Source: Oscheius dolichura | Taxonomy: Eukaryota > Nematoda > Chromadorea > Rhabditida > Rhabditidae | Reading direction: 5' to 3' | Length of the DNA: 64,000 nt | Assembly: GCA_932521035.1 (NCBI GenBank) | Contig: OW051495.1 | Location: forward strand, 868,001 to 932,000 | Part shown: in pieces, positions 13,533 to 25,029 of the stretch | Position numbering within the stretch: position 1 is the stretch's first letter | Layout: each line of letters begins with the position of its first letter | Notes under the pieces: generated by a model | What the model was told of the DNA's origin: nothing | Seen by the model: only the letters and a program-made list of their open reading frames with translations | Database searches by the model: none | Translations under genes and position numbers: made by a program

Positions 13533-13625
13533 CTAGCAGTATTTTCACTGGAAATGAATAAATTACCGCTATTCGGTTGAAGAGGAAGAGAAACAAAGAA
13601 ACAGTTGGTAAAAAACAACATCGCT

Positions 13626-16322
13626 TTATTCGGAATGGGCCTTAGTCGACTGGTGATTCTTGTAGCAGAAGAAGACTGTGAATACGATGATAGTGATGCT
13701 CATGACGCCAGCCACGACGACATTTCCAATGTCCAGGCTACTCCAGCTGGTGACCCGTTGGCGGGTGGTCACCTTCTCGTCGTAGTAACATCCTCCCGGC
13801 TTCTTCTGTTGTCCACACGTCTTGAGCAGTGGAATGGGCAAGAAGTCGATCAGCTTCCTCAGCTCCGGGTTGTTCTCCAGTTGGACCAGAGAGCCTGTGC
13901 CTCGTCTTTTCGTAACGCATTTCATAAAAATTGGAAATTTTAGCGACTTCAGCTTGGCATTGTCCTTGATCACCAGGAGCGGATCTGCAAAGAAATTGTT
14001 AGAGAATAAAAAATTGGAGAATGGGTCCCGAAACGAAAGAAATGCTCACTATTACGGCCATAGATCGAGCCGGGGCAGTTCAATCTGCTTCAGACTCGTG
14101 TTCTTGATGATCAGGCGTACTCGAATGACTTCTAGCCGTTCGACGAGCTTGGAATCAAATTCATCCGTAATCACCAGATCGCTGTAAAACGTCGTACATT
14201 GGCCGTCCGCCAAGTCCCAGCACCGTTTTTCTGAACCGAAAAAATGTAGGGAAAGAGAGAAGAGCCAACCACAGCCGTAGACATCAGGACCAGTGATTTG
14301 AAGCGGCTTCGAATTCCAGTAGTACCACTTGGGGCAAAAGTGTCGATTCATCTTGAAGACATGCTGATCATCACAGCCGGAAAAATCGGTCTTGTTGAGG
14401 AAATCCAAGTCCCAGAGGTTGTCGTTGTTCTCCATCCGGAGGCAGCCGTCGACTTTCTTGATTTGGAAGTGACTGGAGTAGGACTTCTCCGGGATATTCT
14501 TCAGTCTTAGGATTCCTGTAAATAGAATTCGTTGAAAAAATAGCTGGATCCGCGGCAGAACAGTGAATGTTCGAGCCACAATTAGACAGCCACGTCGTTT
14601 CTGATCGCCGCAGTTAGACAGCAGCGTCGTTTCAGGCGCCACAGTAAGACAGCCGCGTCGTTTGTGGCTCCTACCCATACTTTTCCGCGTACAAAACTGC
14701 GTCTTCTTGGCTCACAAAAGTAAAAGATACCTGTAATATTGGTGCAGAGACGCAGGTCCTCAAATTTGGAGATGATAATATCCCAGTGGGTGACACATAC
14801 GACCTTCTTCTGCCCGCTGGGGATGGGCAGGTCCTGTCTAGAGTCAGCAGCGGTTGATTTCCCATAATCGTGAGCTTCTCGATGTTGGCCAGCTTCGGCA
14901 TGGAGATGTTACTGAGAAGGTAGTTGTCCGTAATCGTTAGATGACCAATCTTCTCTAACTGGGGCAGATCAATCCGGTCCAGGAACCTATTCCCCGTAAT
15001 TGTCAACTCTAGAATGCTCGTGGTTATTTGAAGTAAGTCCAGAAAGTCGAACCGTTAGCCTCTCTCAAAAGAGGAAGAAAAATAGCCCGGACATATCTGT
15101 TGGAGATGGTCAGCGGCTGGGAGGCCGTCTCCAGTTTCCCGGCCTTTTCCACCGATTTGGGATCCAGCCGGTAATGTCCGCATTTACATTAATTTCAGAA
15201 CAGAATTTATACTTGTGGCTGACTTCCGCTTGGGTCTTATACGGAGTGGCTAAAAATTATCGAGTCTTGAAGGGAAATTGGAAGCAACGTACTGCATGAA
15301 GAGTCAAACTGGATGGTAACACCCTTCGGATTTGCAAAATACTTCTCGACCTTCTCCAAGTTCTCCCCACAGAATCCCTTGTTCCCCCTAATCTCCGACT
15401 TCTGTCCATTTCCACAGACTGCCGTTTCCGTGCCACTCTTCGTGATATTCAACTGGACACCGGTCATATCCATGTCGATGAGTCTCAGGCAGGAAGAATC
15501 ACTGTCAGATGACCGGTAAGCTTTTCCTTCTCCAAGATCAAATCTCCAGCGAAGGCTTTACACAGCTCCAGAAAAGTTGAAGAGGGAGTCGTGTGGCTAC
15601 TCGTCTCGAAAGGGCGATGGAAACGACATTCTAAAACATAGGAATATACAAATAAAAAGAACAAGTAACATACCATTAGGTAATTGAAAATACATTTTAA
15701 ATATCTTTTGAGAGCTCAAAACTGTTATGCCCTTTTTGATTACATCTATCGAAGCCGCGTCCAGATGCGGGTTATTATAGACGATGACCCAAAGGTCGTC
15801 ACCATCATTGTGCTCAGGTCCTGAACCTATGAGCAAAGACCTTTTTTCTTTTGTGATTTTTCTTAAGATTGGGATTGTTCGTAATCTTAATGAAGGTTCC
15901 ATCTAAATCACAAGTACAGAAAAATACTTGAAGGATCTCACTGTTAGGAACAGTGCTCCCATGGAATATATAAAGTTTTCTTAAATTGAGAGATTGAACC
16001 TTGTCATTTCCATCCATTACGAGAGTTCCGGAAAATCGTGCAAGCCTTGTCCAAGAATATCATCGATTGTCTTTTCTTCAGCTACAGACAAATTCAGCTC
16101 GAAAAGGTCTTCGTTGCTGCCCGATATATATGTATAAGAACAAAAGTTTAGGCCGCCATCTTCTAGTAGAATTCGTCCTTTGAAATGCCAACACTCCGGC
16201 AGAGTTGTCATCGTCGTCGTCGCAACAACCACAGCAGCTGCCATCATCAAAAGTATCCAAAACGGGTGTTGAATCATGTCCAAGCAGTAGAAGAAAACAG
16301 GCATCCAGAAGAAAAGAAGCAA
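13626..16322 (-). pseudogene. receptor L-domain (irld-type) transmembrane gene with multiple frame breaks
   Basis: The minus strand encodes a signal-peptide-like start (MIQHPFWILLMMAAAVVV, ATG at 16277; an upstream ATG at 16322 is in frame), two leucine-rich receptor L domains with motifs such as ITNNPNLKK, VYNNPHL, LTITGNRFLDRIDLPQLEK and VIKDNAKLKSLKFP, many cysteines between them, and a C-terminal membrane helix (VVVAGVMSITIIVFTVFF) with a short cytosolic tail. Recognisable exons include 14731-15008, 14270-14515, 14050-14230 and 13626-13984. Reading it as one protein needs about seven single-base frame changes, near 16035, 15870, 15520, 15165, 15030, 14830 and 14070, although no in-frame nonsense codon was needed. 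Neighbouring genes need none or at most one, which argues for a decaying gene rather than general assembly noise. L-domain proteins of this kind are an expanded, fast-changing nematode family. AATAAA overlaps the stop codon (13625-13630). Confidence 0.7.
14573..14701 (-). repeat. CTGTCTAACTGTGG-family repeat, three cores in an L-domain intron
   Basis: Three cores (CCACAATTAGACAGCCACGT, GCAGTTAGACAGCAGCGT, CCACAGTAAGACAGCCGCGT) plus the same tail as at 12.5 kb. The repeat fills most of the 14516-14730 intron of the broken L-domain gene. Confidence 0.75.
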
Positions 16323-18194
16323 TCAGAATGAGCTAGAATGATTTAGGAGTTGATTCTGACGAATTCTATCGCTTTTGACCCACAATTTCCCGTTAAACTC
16401 CAGATTTTCCGGTCATGTTTCATCTTTTTCCGCTTCTTTTTCTATTTTGTCCATTCTGGTTGGTCTAAATTGTCATCGTTTACCAGAAACTGTATGTTCC
16501 CCTGTTCCATTTCCTCCAGAAACTTTTAGACAAGGGAATGGGTTACTGCAAAGGGTTACGGTACTTTTCCCTCTCCATGAAAGAATCTTTTCGGTTTTGC
16601 CTCTCCTTTATTTTCTTTTCCATCTGAAAACAAGCTATTCCATCTGCACCCCTTGCTCTTTCCCGCCTCATGTGTGTATCCCTGTCTCGAATGACTCCTC
16701 CTCTTCTCCTCCCCGGCTGCCTCTTGCCCCCGTTCCCAGTCAGCCCCTCTCTCTCTCCCGGGTTGTGTTTGATTAAGATGCTTCGCCCCCCGGAACTGGA
16801 ATCCTGCCAACCGCTTCTCTCCCTCTCGTTTGCCACCCGTTTCCCCCGTGCGACCTGGCCACGGGCGAGACACAGAGGCAATCCTCTCCCTCGAGGCCAC
16901 ACGCGTGAACCCACTTATCACTCCGTCACTTCCCCCCGTTCCCTCTATTATTCTAGCCAACCGGATTTACAACTCTTCTAAGTTTAATGGGCACCGTCTT
17001 CTCCTCTATTTCTAGCCAAAACCCCGGGAAATTTGAATTTTTCCCGGCGTCTTTCCTTTTCTCCGCCTTGCCCTTCCCGTTCCCATAGCACTCTTCCCGT
17101 TGTTTGTCACTGTGTTTGTTGTCTGTTAGTTTTTCTACTGAAACACGCTGTGTCAATGAGAGAATCTCCTTCCTGCTCCTCTTCCTCCTTCCCCTCAACA
17201 AGACTAAGAATCAATATCTACCTGCCGCCAGCTCTAAACACCAGCTGATTTTATTATTTTCTTCTCTCTGTTCATCTGTAGATCATTAGAGTCATTAGCA
17301 AGCCATTGGTATTTATGGGAATGGTAAAACATCCATTTATTTCCATATTTCCATTTGTAATCATTCCTTGGATGGTATTTTTTCGTTTCGGGGACCTTTT
17401 GTATAGCTGGCTGGGAAGACTATTGCAGTGTTTTGTTGAATGTTACAGGATCGTAAGAATCGGAAGTTTTCTGGGTCAATTATAGCTCAAAATGACGCTT
17501 ACAGTGAGGTCTACACGGCTATTCACCTTTTTATGGCCAAAAATCTATATTTTCGGGAAAATTTGACGAAACATTGACTTTAAAACTGAGAGAATCATTC
17601 AACTGGCTATCTTTAATTTTTATATTTACCGGCAAACTTATAAATTATCAGTCTTCTTGTCAATTTAGTCCATATGGCCTACTTTTTACCAAGCAATTCC
17701 TTCCCAAAGATATATATTCTTAGGCAGAATCGCATTAAAAAGGCTCTCGTACCCGTTCCCCCCATTTTTAGATCAGATGGAACCCGAAATTCCTACCAGA
17801 AGGCTTGTTATTACGCTGGGTAACCGAGTTATCTCGGCCCATATTATCCCGCTGAGTCATTTTGTCAACTTCTCCTCACTACTAGCTCCTATATTACATA
17901 TTATATTGCTTCTAAAACTTTGTAACCCCCTCCGCTGCTATTTCTCCCCCCCCCCCCCCCCCCTTTCGATACATATTTTTATCTACTAGCTGACCTCCTC
18001 GTCAGCTTGACAACTCATCCAGCTGGGATTATTTTGTCCGTACGGCGCTGTTATGCGTCAGCGTTTCACAGTCACGAATAGAAGAGTGTAGTTGCTTTTT
18101 TCTTGGATTTTATTAGTTACACTGGGTCTTTAAAAGATTCTAGGGTCTTCTCAAGGTACTGTAGTTGCTGTAAGTTGTTTTTTATGGCATTACC

Positions 18195-18377
18195 AGTATG
18201 TCTCCGGCGGCCTTTGGCCGCTTTGGGATTAGTTTATTTCGGTCGAAAAAGAATTGACAGTCGGACAAGATCTGACGGTCGAAACGTTCTGCTTCTCACT
18301 CATTTGACCTGTCAATCTACACAGACGACATGTCTCGCAGACAGACAGACAGAGACCTATTATTAGGGTAGGATTCT
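18195..18377 (+). repeat. 180-bp dispersed repeat, copy A
   Basis: By eye about 80-85% identical to the reverse complement of 45801-45978, from AGTATG...CCGGCGGCC through to TATTATTAGGGTAGGATTCT. Both copies keep the same frame open over about 50 codons (core ALGLVYFG, GRN, LLL, HLTC). It may be a fragment of a mobile element. Confidence 0.75.
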
Positions 18378-18639
18378 AGAGATTTCATAAAGCGAAATGT
18401 GGTGTAGAAATTGGCGAAAACTCTGTACTTTTGAAGACGTGTAATTGCCCTTTTCTAGGATTTTATTGGTTATTTCTGGTCGTTAAAAGATTCCAGAGGA
18501 TTTCTAACAAGATATTGAGTAAGGCGCCCCTATTTTTTACTGTATTATGACAGGGTACAGGACCTTTTGAACATGAAATTACAGTCAAAAAACGATGAAA
18601 ATATGAATTGAAGAACTTTTGAAAGATGTCAGATAAATG

Positions 18640-19030
18640 AAACCAAATTACGTTTTGGAGGTTCTAATGGTATTTTAGTAAGGCTTAAAACACCAATAAA
18701 ATGAATTTATGGGCAGTAATAAGTGGAAATTTCGTATTTTCAAAGGATTTTCTCTAACATCCAACGAGGATAACGTTTACGTAATTTTAATAGTATTTTA
18801 GTAATGATCACAGCATTTTGAATCCAAATTATGGTCAAAGTTAGGTAGAAATCCTAGTTTTTGACGAATTTCTAATAACAACGAAGGAAGATCATGTTTT
18901 AGAACTTTTAGTAGTATTTTAGAGAGATCAGAACATTTTAAACTGAATTTATTGTCAAAAAAATGTCAAAATTCCATATCTTTGAAGAATGTTCCATTAA
19001 AAAATGAGGAGAAATCATGTTTCCAAGCTG
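18640..19030 (+). repeat. degenerate tandem array, period about 120 bp
   Basis: Four diverged units begin with related blocks at about 18648 (ACGTTTTGG), 18770 (ACGTTTACG), 18890 (ATGTTTTAG) and 19013 (ATGTTTCCA), each followed about 8 nt later by a TAATAG/TAGTAG-like A/T block. Other shared blocks are TTTTGAA...AATTA.GGTCAAA. The layout resembles the piRNA-motif array at 40.2-41.0 kb, but the cores are mostly eroded. Confidence 0.5.
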
Positions 19031-19593
19031 TTTAGAGGGCCGTTTTCCTCTTTCCTCTCTCTTTGGCTGGTGCTTCCCCTCTTCCTATCCAGCTGTTCCA
19101 TCTGTTCCCCTTCGCTAGTTCCCGAACCCCTTCCCGACCAGTTGTGTAAGAGAGGATGGCTACCCCGCCACAACATAACAACACATAGAGAGAGAGACAC
19201 ACAAATACACATTTCGTGCCCTGAGGTGGCAGTGGTGGTGGCAGCATCAGCTGTGTCCTTTCCCACCCCAGCAGGCGTTCCCCTCCCGACTCTCCCTTCC
19301 CTCTCTAATGGCTGTCAGGAAATGTGTGACAACTGCATTTGCATCTCATCCTCCCACAACTGCTGCTCATTCCATCAATTAGCTAGCTGTCTCTCCCTCC
19401 CTCTCTATTATGGCGGGAGGAAGGAAACCAGAGCAAATTGCAAATTAGGGGGGCTTTTGGGTGGCGGTGGCAGGGTACTCAATTCTCTCCGGCGCCACTG
19501 TCGTTAGAAGGACTGGGATATCATTTTTCACTGCTTCGAGTAGCCTTCTAACATCCCCTAAATCCATAATTTCAATTCATTTCGCTGTGTACT

Positions 19594-19687
19594 CTTGCAC
19601 CTGTACAATCTCGGCAGGGGAAACTTCTTTTATCCCGGCCTGCCTATTATTCTTATCCTCTTCCTGCCGAGATTTTACGGGTGCAGG
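19594..19687. mobile_element. short inverted-repeat element (MITE-like)
   Basis: The arms TTGCACCTGTACAATCTCGG and CCGAGATTTTACGGGTGCAG are near-perfect reverse complements about 95 bp apart end to end. The arm sequence is shared with 58290-58393 and with the half copy at 1227. It is too short to encode a protein, so presumably non-autonomous. Confidence 0.7.
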
Positions 19688-20086
19688 CGCCCAGACCATG
19701 AAAAGAGCCAAATTAAAGGATTTCCAGTAGGAATTCGGGCTAAATAAAAAGTAAACGGCTAATTAATTCTTCGCTACAGGACCTATAGAGCAAAATTAAA
19801 TACTTTACAGTAACCCTGAGCTAAAAAGCGAAAAAATTAAAGGTCTAACAGTGAAAATCTAAAAGAGTCGCCGAATTCTCGTTGGGAATTAACTTCATTT
19901 TTTCCCGCTTCAATTACCTTTCAAATATTTCCAATTTACATTTTTTGATATTGCTAGCAAGGCTATGGCTTCTTCCAATCGGTCTATTGTTTTTTTCGCG
20001 GCAAATGATTCACCCCCTTCCATTCTGTTTCTCCCCCCGTCTCATCACCATTTTCTCTCCGGATTCCCTATTATTATTCCAGAGAG

Positions 20087-23000
20087 ATGGACGACGTCTG
20101 GCTCCATGTCTTCTCCCGCCTGCAGCCGAGTTCCCTTCTCCAAATGGAGGTTGTCTCCTCCTCCTGGAGGGCACTAATAGCCGAGACGATCAGAAAAAGA
20201 GCTGTACTCGATATGGAAAAAGACTTCCCCGGTTGTGAAGCCATGCCCGAGACTATGCGACAAGTTATAGGTAATATTGAGAGCTCACGCTATCATCAAC
20301 TATAGGAATTTCCTTCAGAAAGACACGGTCCTGCTCTTCTAGACGTCAATATTCGGATAAAACCGAAGACAGAACGATGCCTACAGTATGTTAGCGGGTA
20401 CCATGTCACCAGGAGAGTCGTCCGGTCCTTGAGAACAACAGCAACTCGGCTGAGGAAGCTAAGAATAGAAAGGTATGTCCAGGATTTCTTTCCAGGACCC
20501 AAAATTTAAACATTTCCCGCCAAAACGGATCAATCAGCTTTCAGAATGAACTTGACCATCGGAGCAGTGGAAGAACTGGCTTTCCTGCCGGAATCACTGC
20601 AAGACCTCTCTATTGTCAACTGTTCTCTCTCTTGTAATAGTCCAGAAATCGGATTGATAGCCCAAAACAGCTTCCGGGTCTTATTCCAACGATGCAAACG
20701 TCTGAAGAAGTTCGAATTAGCGGTATTTTCTGTTGTGAATGGAGTAAAACTGAGAAAATTTAGTGGCGAGGACTGTGCTTTGAGCATTTTGAAGTAACGG
20801 ACGATCTCTTATCGTATCTACCGGACAGCGTGGAGGAATTGAATATCTCGGCTGGGAAATCACTGAAAATTACGAGCTTGGACTTTTTGAAGAGGAAAAG
20901 GTGGGAATGCTAGTTTTTTACCATCGGCGACAAATTGAATTCATAATGGGGAAATTTATAAGAGAGCACGGTAAAACACAATAGAGATATCTTTTTGTTA
21001 TTCAAAACGGGATTTTATACCAATCGCGCTTGACTTTACATCGGGATAGTGCCAGCTCTGGGAAGGTAACTTTGACGCGCACAGCTTTTCAGTTGTAGTT
21101 TCGTGAAAATCTTTTTTGACCATAATTTCGAGGGTGGTCGATTACCTCTATCCCCAAATTTTCAGGGATATAGTCCATAAAATAAAACCAGGACAAGCAC
21201 AACAAGTTTTGCAAAATGTCTGCCGTCCGCCGTGCGTCCGATTTTCGTGGTGTAGAGGCTAAGAGGCCGGTATTGTCATTCAAGAGGTCGAGGGTTTGCG
21301 TCCCCCTTCGACCAACTTCTTTTGCTTTGTCTATTTATGCCTAGCATTTTTATATGATTCCAAAATGTTTTTCGCTGCGGGACCCCTTCGTGGTGGGACC
21401 CCAATCCGGAGGTCTGCAGTTCCATCCCACCCCCGGTCAATTTCGTTTGCTTTGTTTTTTGAGCCCGATTTTGTTTTTAAATAAAATACGGGAAGTGAGC
21501 CTTAATTTTTTTTCATGGCTTAAACAGTGTTGGGGAATGGTTTGGGAAACGCAAATTTTTGTTGACTTTTTTAACTGCTGGAGCTGGAATTTCTTAGAGA
21601 AACTACTGGAGGCTTTTTTGTTTTGTCTCGCCTCTCTTTTTGTCCAGAAGCCCCTATAAGTTATAGGCCATAAAATTTGGGAATAAAATATATTGGAATT
21701 CGTAAACGACTTGACAAAAAGAGGACAATCACTATTTTAAAAAGAGAAAACTCAAAGAAAAGCTGTGGTTTGACAGGAGTGGACAAAAAAAAGGGGGGGG
21801 GGGGATAATGGGGAAAGGGGAGGAATGGATAAAAAGGGAACGATAATTTGAAGAATCAAACCACTGCACTTTTTAAGAAAACGGTTGAATCACCGGTCCG
21901 CTCCCTTTTATTTTGTGGTCCAGTTGAATTTGGGCTTGACGTCTTGCCTTCCACCAATTTACCCATTAATTCAAACCTCATACACGATCCATATACCATC
22001 TGTCTCAATTTTAAAAGAAGCACAGTTTCAGTCCTTTTTTGAAGGGGGACACCTTCCGCCCTATACTTCACTGATATCTGTGTACATTCTCCCGTCCCTT
22101 TCCAATAATTGAAATTTAAAATACCTACGAATTTTTGTGGGCGTTTATCCATTTTAGAGGAAGGTTATCTGCACAACAATCGCCGTATGAAAAGACACTT
22201 GAACCAAAACATAAAAAAGTGCAGTGGTTTGATTCTTCAAATTATCGTTCCCTTTTTGTACATTCCTCCCCTTTCCCCATTATCCCCCTCTTTTTGTCCA
22301 CTCCTGTCAAACCACAGCTTTTCTTTGAGTTTTTTTCTTTTTAAAATAGTGATTTTCATTGTCGTTCTTGATTTAGTACGCGATTTGAGTCAAATAATTT
22401 GATGGAATATTTTTCTCAGAGTATTGCCTTCATTTTCATTTGAGCTGGTTATAAATTACAGCTAAACCATTTCAAACCAATTCTTCTAAAATATTTTGCT
22501 GTTTTATTGGTGAAATTAATAGATGAACTGTAATTATTGAAAGTATTTTATGTCAATTATTTTCTTACGTAAAAATTACATACATTTCACACAGCAGCGG
22601 GCCGCATTTTCCTTGGCCGGCCAGGTTTTCTTTAACTTCTCTAGTGTTCCGTATTATCATAGTCATCATTGTAGCGGATGGTTCAAGCTCCAAAAATCAA
22701 GCTAAATTCATTTGGACTGTAGAGATTTGGTGTTTAAATAGGTTACCTATTGAAAAATGGAACATTTGCTAATAATTGAAAAGACGACGTTATCAGTTAC
22801 TGAAAAATACCGAGAGGCAACAATTTGACAATAAAGTAGAGCTACCGAAATTTGAAAAAACAAGTTTTACGCCACCTTTATTAGAATTCATTTATCTAAT
22901 TCCAAGATTGCCATTCAGGCTATGCTCGCTAATCCTCCAACGCTCCTTCATCTCGTCTCTTGAACTGAAACACCTCCTCCCAATGGCGGATTGTCTCATC

Positions 23001-23975
23001 TCTCTGGACCTAGTCTCTTCCATCAACATTTTAGACATTTCCCTTCTTGGGAAACTGACCAATTTGAGGTCAGCTAGCCAAAAATCCACTTATCCCCAGT
23101 TTTAGAAACCTCTGGTTGGGAAATATGAGGGAAGGAGTCGACGATGCTGGCTTCTTGACCATTTTATCGTCCTGCCAACGATTGGAATGGCTTTGTATTG
23201 AAAATCTGCTTCAACTGACGGAGAAATCCCTGTCCAAATTAGGTATTCAGTTAATATTTTGGACTCAGAACAAGATGGACGATATTTCAGCCCTTTTACC
23301 GAATTTGAGAAGACTGGAAGCTGGCGGATGTCGCGGTTTCAATGATAACTGCTGTTTTGGACTGGTCCGATGCCAGAAATTAGAATATTTGGACCTAAAT
23401 TTTTGTAGAAATGTGAGTTTTCCAATTGGAAAGACGGCTAGATGGGTTTTGGAACTACAATGCCCTAGAAATTAAAAAAATGTTCCAGTGGGCGCATTAA
23501 TAATCTGGCGGGTTGAAAGAAATATTGGTTCACCACTGTGGCGATCGTAATTTAGGCGCCCCCGTTGGATAAAATTCAAACTTACGGCGCGTTTATGCCA
23601 TTTTCTCCCTATTTCGATATTTTCTCTAGAACCAAATAGCACATAATAATCAACAGAAAATTCTGCATTTTTCTGACCAAGTCTTGCCCACAAATTCTCA
23701 TTTCACCCCTCTAAAACGGGTTAAAAACCTTGAAACCGTCTTATTCACGGTTCAATGGACCCCGGACGCTCGTGATACTCAACTTTCAGATTTCTGCCGA
23801 TGGTCTTCGCTCCCTTCTCCAAATTCCCTCCCTAATTCACCTGGAAATCGTTGGAATTCCGTCCTTCTCCCCAAAATTACTTATTCCCTTCTCCCAATTG
23901 CCCAAAGAGATCATCTGTGACAATTTCAGCCCCAATTGTTCCCTCGTCTTGCCTCCTATCCCACAACCAGCTTGA
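20087..23975 (+). CDS. F-box / leucine-rich repeat protein
   Basis: Exons 20087-20270, 20319-20472, 20545-20722, 20764-20900, 22919-23068, 23106-23242, 23291-23412 and probably 23630-23975; phases agree at every junction up to the last exon. The ATG follows ATTCCAG by four bases. Residues 1-40 form an F-box (DDVWLHVFSRLQPSSLLQME, then VVSSSWRAL), which in this family binds SKP1 in an SCF ubiquitin ligase. The rest is leucine-rich repeats, for example LPDSVEELNIS, LISLDLVSSINILDIS, LPNLRRLEAGGCRGF and LEYLDLNFCRN, expected to recognise substrate. The last exon changes frame near 23750: the upstream frame has LKRVKNLETVLF, the downstream one has ADGLRSLLQIPSLIHLEIVG and ends at 23975. This is one extra base, either a lesion, a sequence error or a misjudged splice. 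The substrate is unknown. Confidence 0.75.
21228..21320 (+). other. tRNA-like sequence (possible SINE or tRNA pseudogene)
   Basis: GTGGTGTAGAGGCTAAGAGG resembles a tRNA D arm/A box, and about 45 nt later GAGGGTTTGCGTCCCCC can form a T arm with a B-box-like loop. The anticodon stem is not convincing. A related block with the same downstream TTTGCTTTGT sequence follows at about 21390-21460. It lies in the large intron of the F-box gene. Confidence 0.35.
21727..22356. mobile_element. fold-back element with arms of about 146 bp
   Basis: 21727-21874 and 22213-22356 are reverse complements at high identity (from AATCACTATTTTAAAAAG inward to CCACTGCACTTTTT), separated by 338 bp without a coding-like frame. 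The left arm contains a G run that is shortened in the right arm. It sits in the 2-kb intron of the F-box/LRR gene. A non-autonomous DNA transposon is the simplest reading. Confidence 0.8.
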
Positions 23976-24346
23976 TTTCTTCCTTTAGCGTGTTTTTAGG
24001 ATTGTTGTCATGTCCGTAGTCATATTAGAATCGAATAGACCTTCTAGTTCTTTATTTAAAGTGTAGAACCTTTAAAAATTTTCTTTAAACTACTCAGGAA
24101 CCTAAAATTGCCTTATTGAGATTGCGTGTATTGTTCTGTTAAATGTCTGTGTAGTTTTTTATTTTCTTTAAATACAGATCATTTCGTGGTTTTGACATTG
24201 GGGCTTCACTTCAGGGGCAATATTGGAAACACCCTGAATTTATCGAACGCTGCAAGTCAAGGAATTACTGTAAACTTCGGGGGATTCTTATAATTTCCAT
24301 AAACCCGAAAAAATTCCCACATCCCCAAAAAAACTTGCCTACCGGG

Positions 24347-24505
24347 ATGATGGTCAGTGGTCAGTTATTTGTTTCCAATTATGCCCAGAGAGGGGATAGC
24401 CAGTTTTATAGCCAGGCAGATCAGAAGATGGCCACTCGTGACTTCATCCAGGATGAGGGGGAGGATAATTATGACCTTATCTACAGGATTTTTTATTTAT
24501 GTTGA
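24347..24505 (+). CDS. small open frame, 52 codons, function unknown
   Basis: Starts MMVSGQLFVSNYAQRGDSQ and runs through ATRDFIQDEGEDNYDL to a stop. The charged, non-repetitive composition looks coding, but no clear splice donor or homology was seen. It could be an exon of an unrecognised gene or chance. Confidence 0.25.
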   Translation: MMVSGQLFVSNYAQRGDSQFYSQADQKMATRDFIQDEGEDNYDLIYRIFYLC

Positions 24506-25029
24506 ACTCTCTTTGAAACCTTACAGCTGAAGAAAATGGTAGCTCTCCTAGGGGAAATATTGCCATTCCTCTCCCAGATGCATTTTTTTAATAATTATAT
24601 TCACGAGCAGACGATACTAATGACATACAACATGAAGACATCGCTGGCATCTCATATATCTTTTCAGTAAAACAGAAACTTTTCAAGATATTTACATCCA
24701 TTAAAACAATGTCCAATGAGTTACAGGAAGTTATTTGAAATCTGGAAATACGAACCAATCATTGGTAAGAATGCATGGGCTGTCTTTTATCGAACTCGTA
24801 AAGCAGAAATGTTTGTGAGACTCCAGTCCCAATTTTTGAATAATTTCGTTTCAGTCAGACCTAAAAATGATTCTGTGTCTTCTGGTCTTGTTTCAGAAAT
24901 TACCAGTTCAATCAAAACAATATTTTTTCTGGCTTCTTTTGTTTTCTTTGGTTGCAGTACCCGCCTGTGCCCGTGTCCCTGAAGCCCAGAAACTGCAAAT
25001 GGAGTCAAGTCTTTCTCCAATCATCAAAC

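Larger units (their letters stand above)
16323..20086. other. gene-poor interval
   Basis: No convincing exon. The first part (16.4-17.3 kb) is pyrimidine-rich and GC-rich with long accidental frames. 17.9 kb carries a run of about 17 C. 18.2-18.4 kb holds one copy of a 180-bp dispersed repeat, 18.6-19.0 kb a degenerate array with a period of about 120 bp, 19.0-19.5 kb low-complexity CT/GA sequence, and 19.6 kb a short inverted-repeat element. Confidence 0.5.

Noticed and set aside
16375-17289. Cluster of overlapping open frames on both strands
   Set aside because: Pyrimidine-rich stretch with few stop triplets; no start context, donor or acceptor pattern consistent with a gene.
17501-17575. 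AATGTTTC core (minus) at 17568-17575 as a 21U-RNA locus
   Set aside because: No YRNT T within 37-42 nt of the core and no TATA-like block.
19004-19507. 167-codon open frame on the plus strand
   Set aside because: Built from CT- and CA-rich low-complexity sequence, with similar-length frames on the opposite strand.
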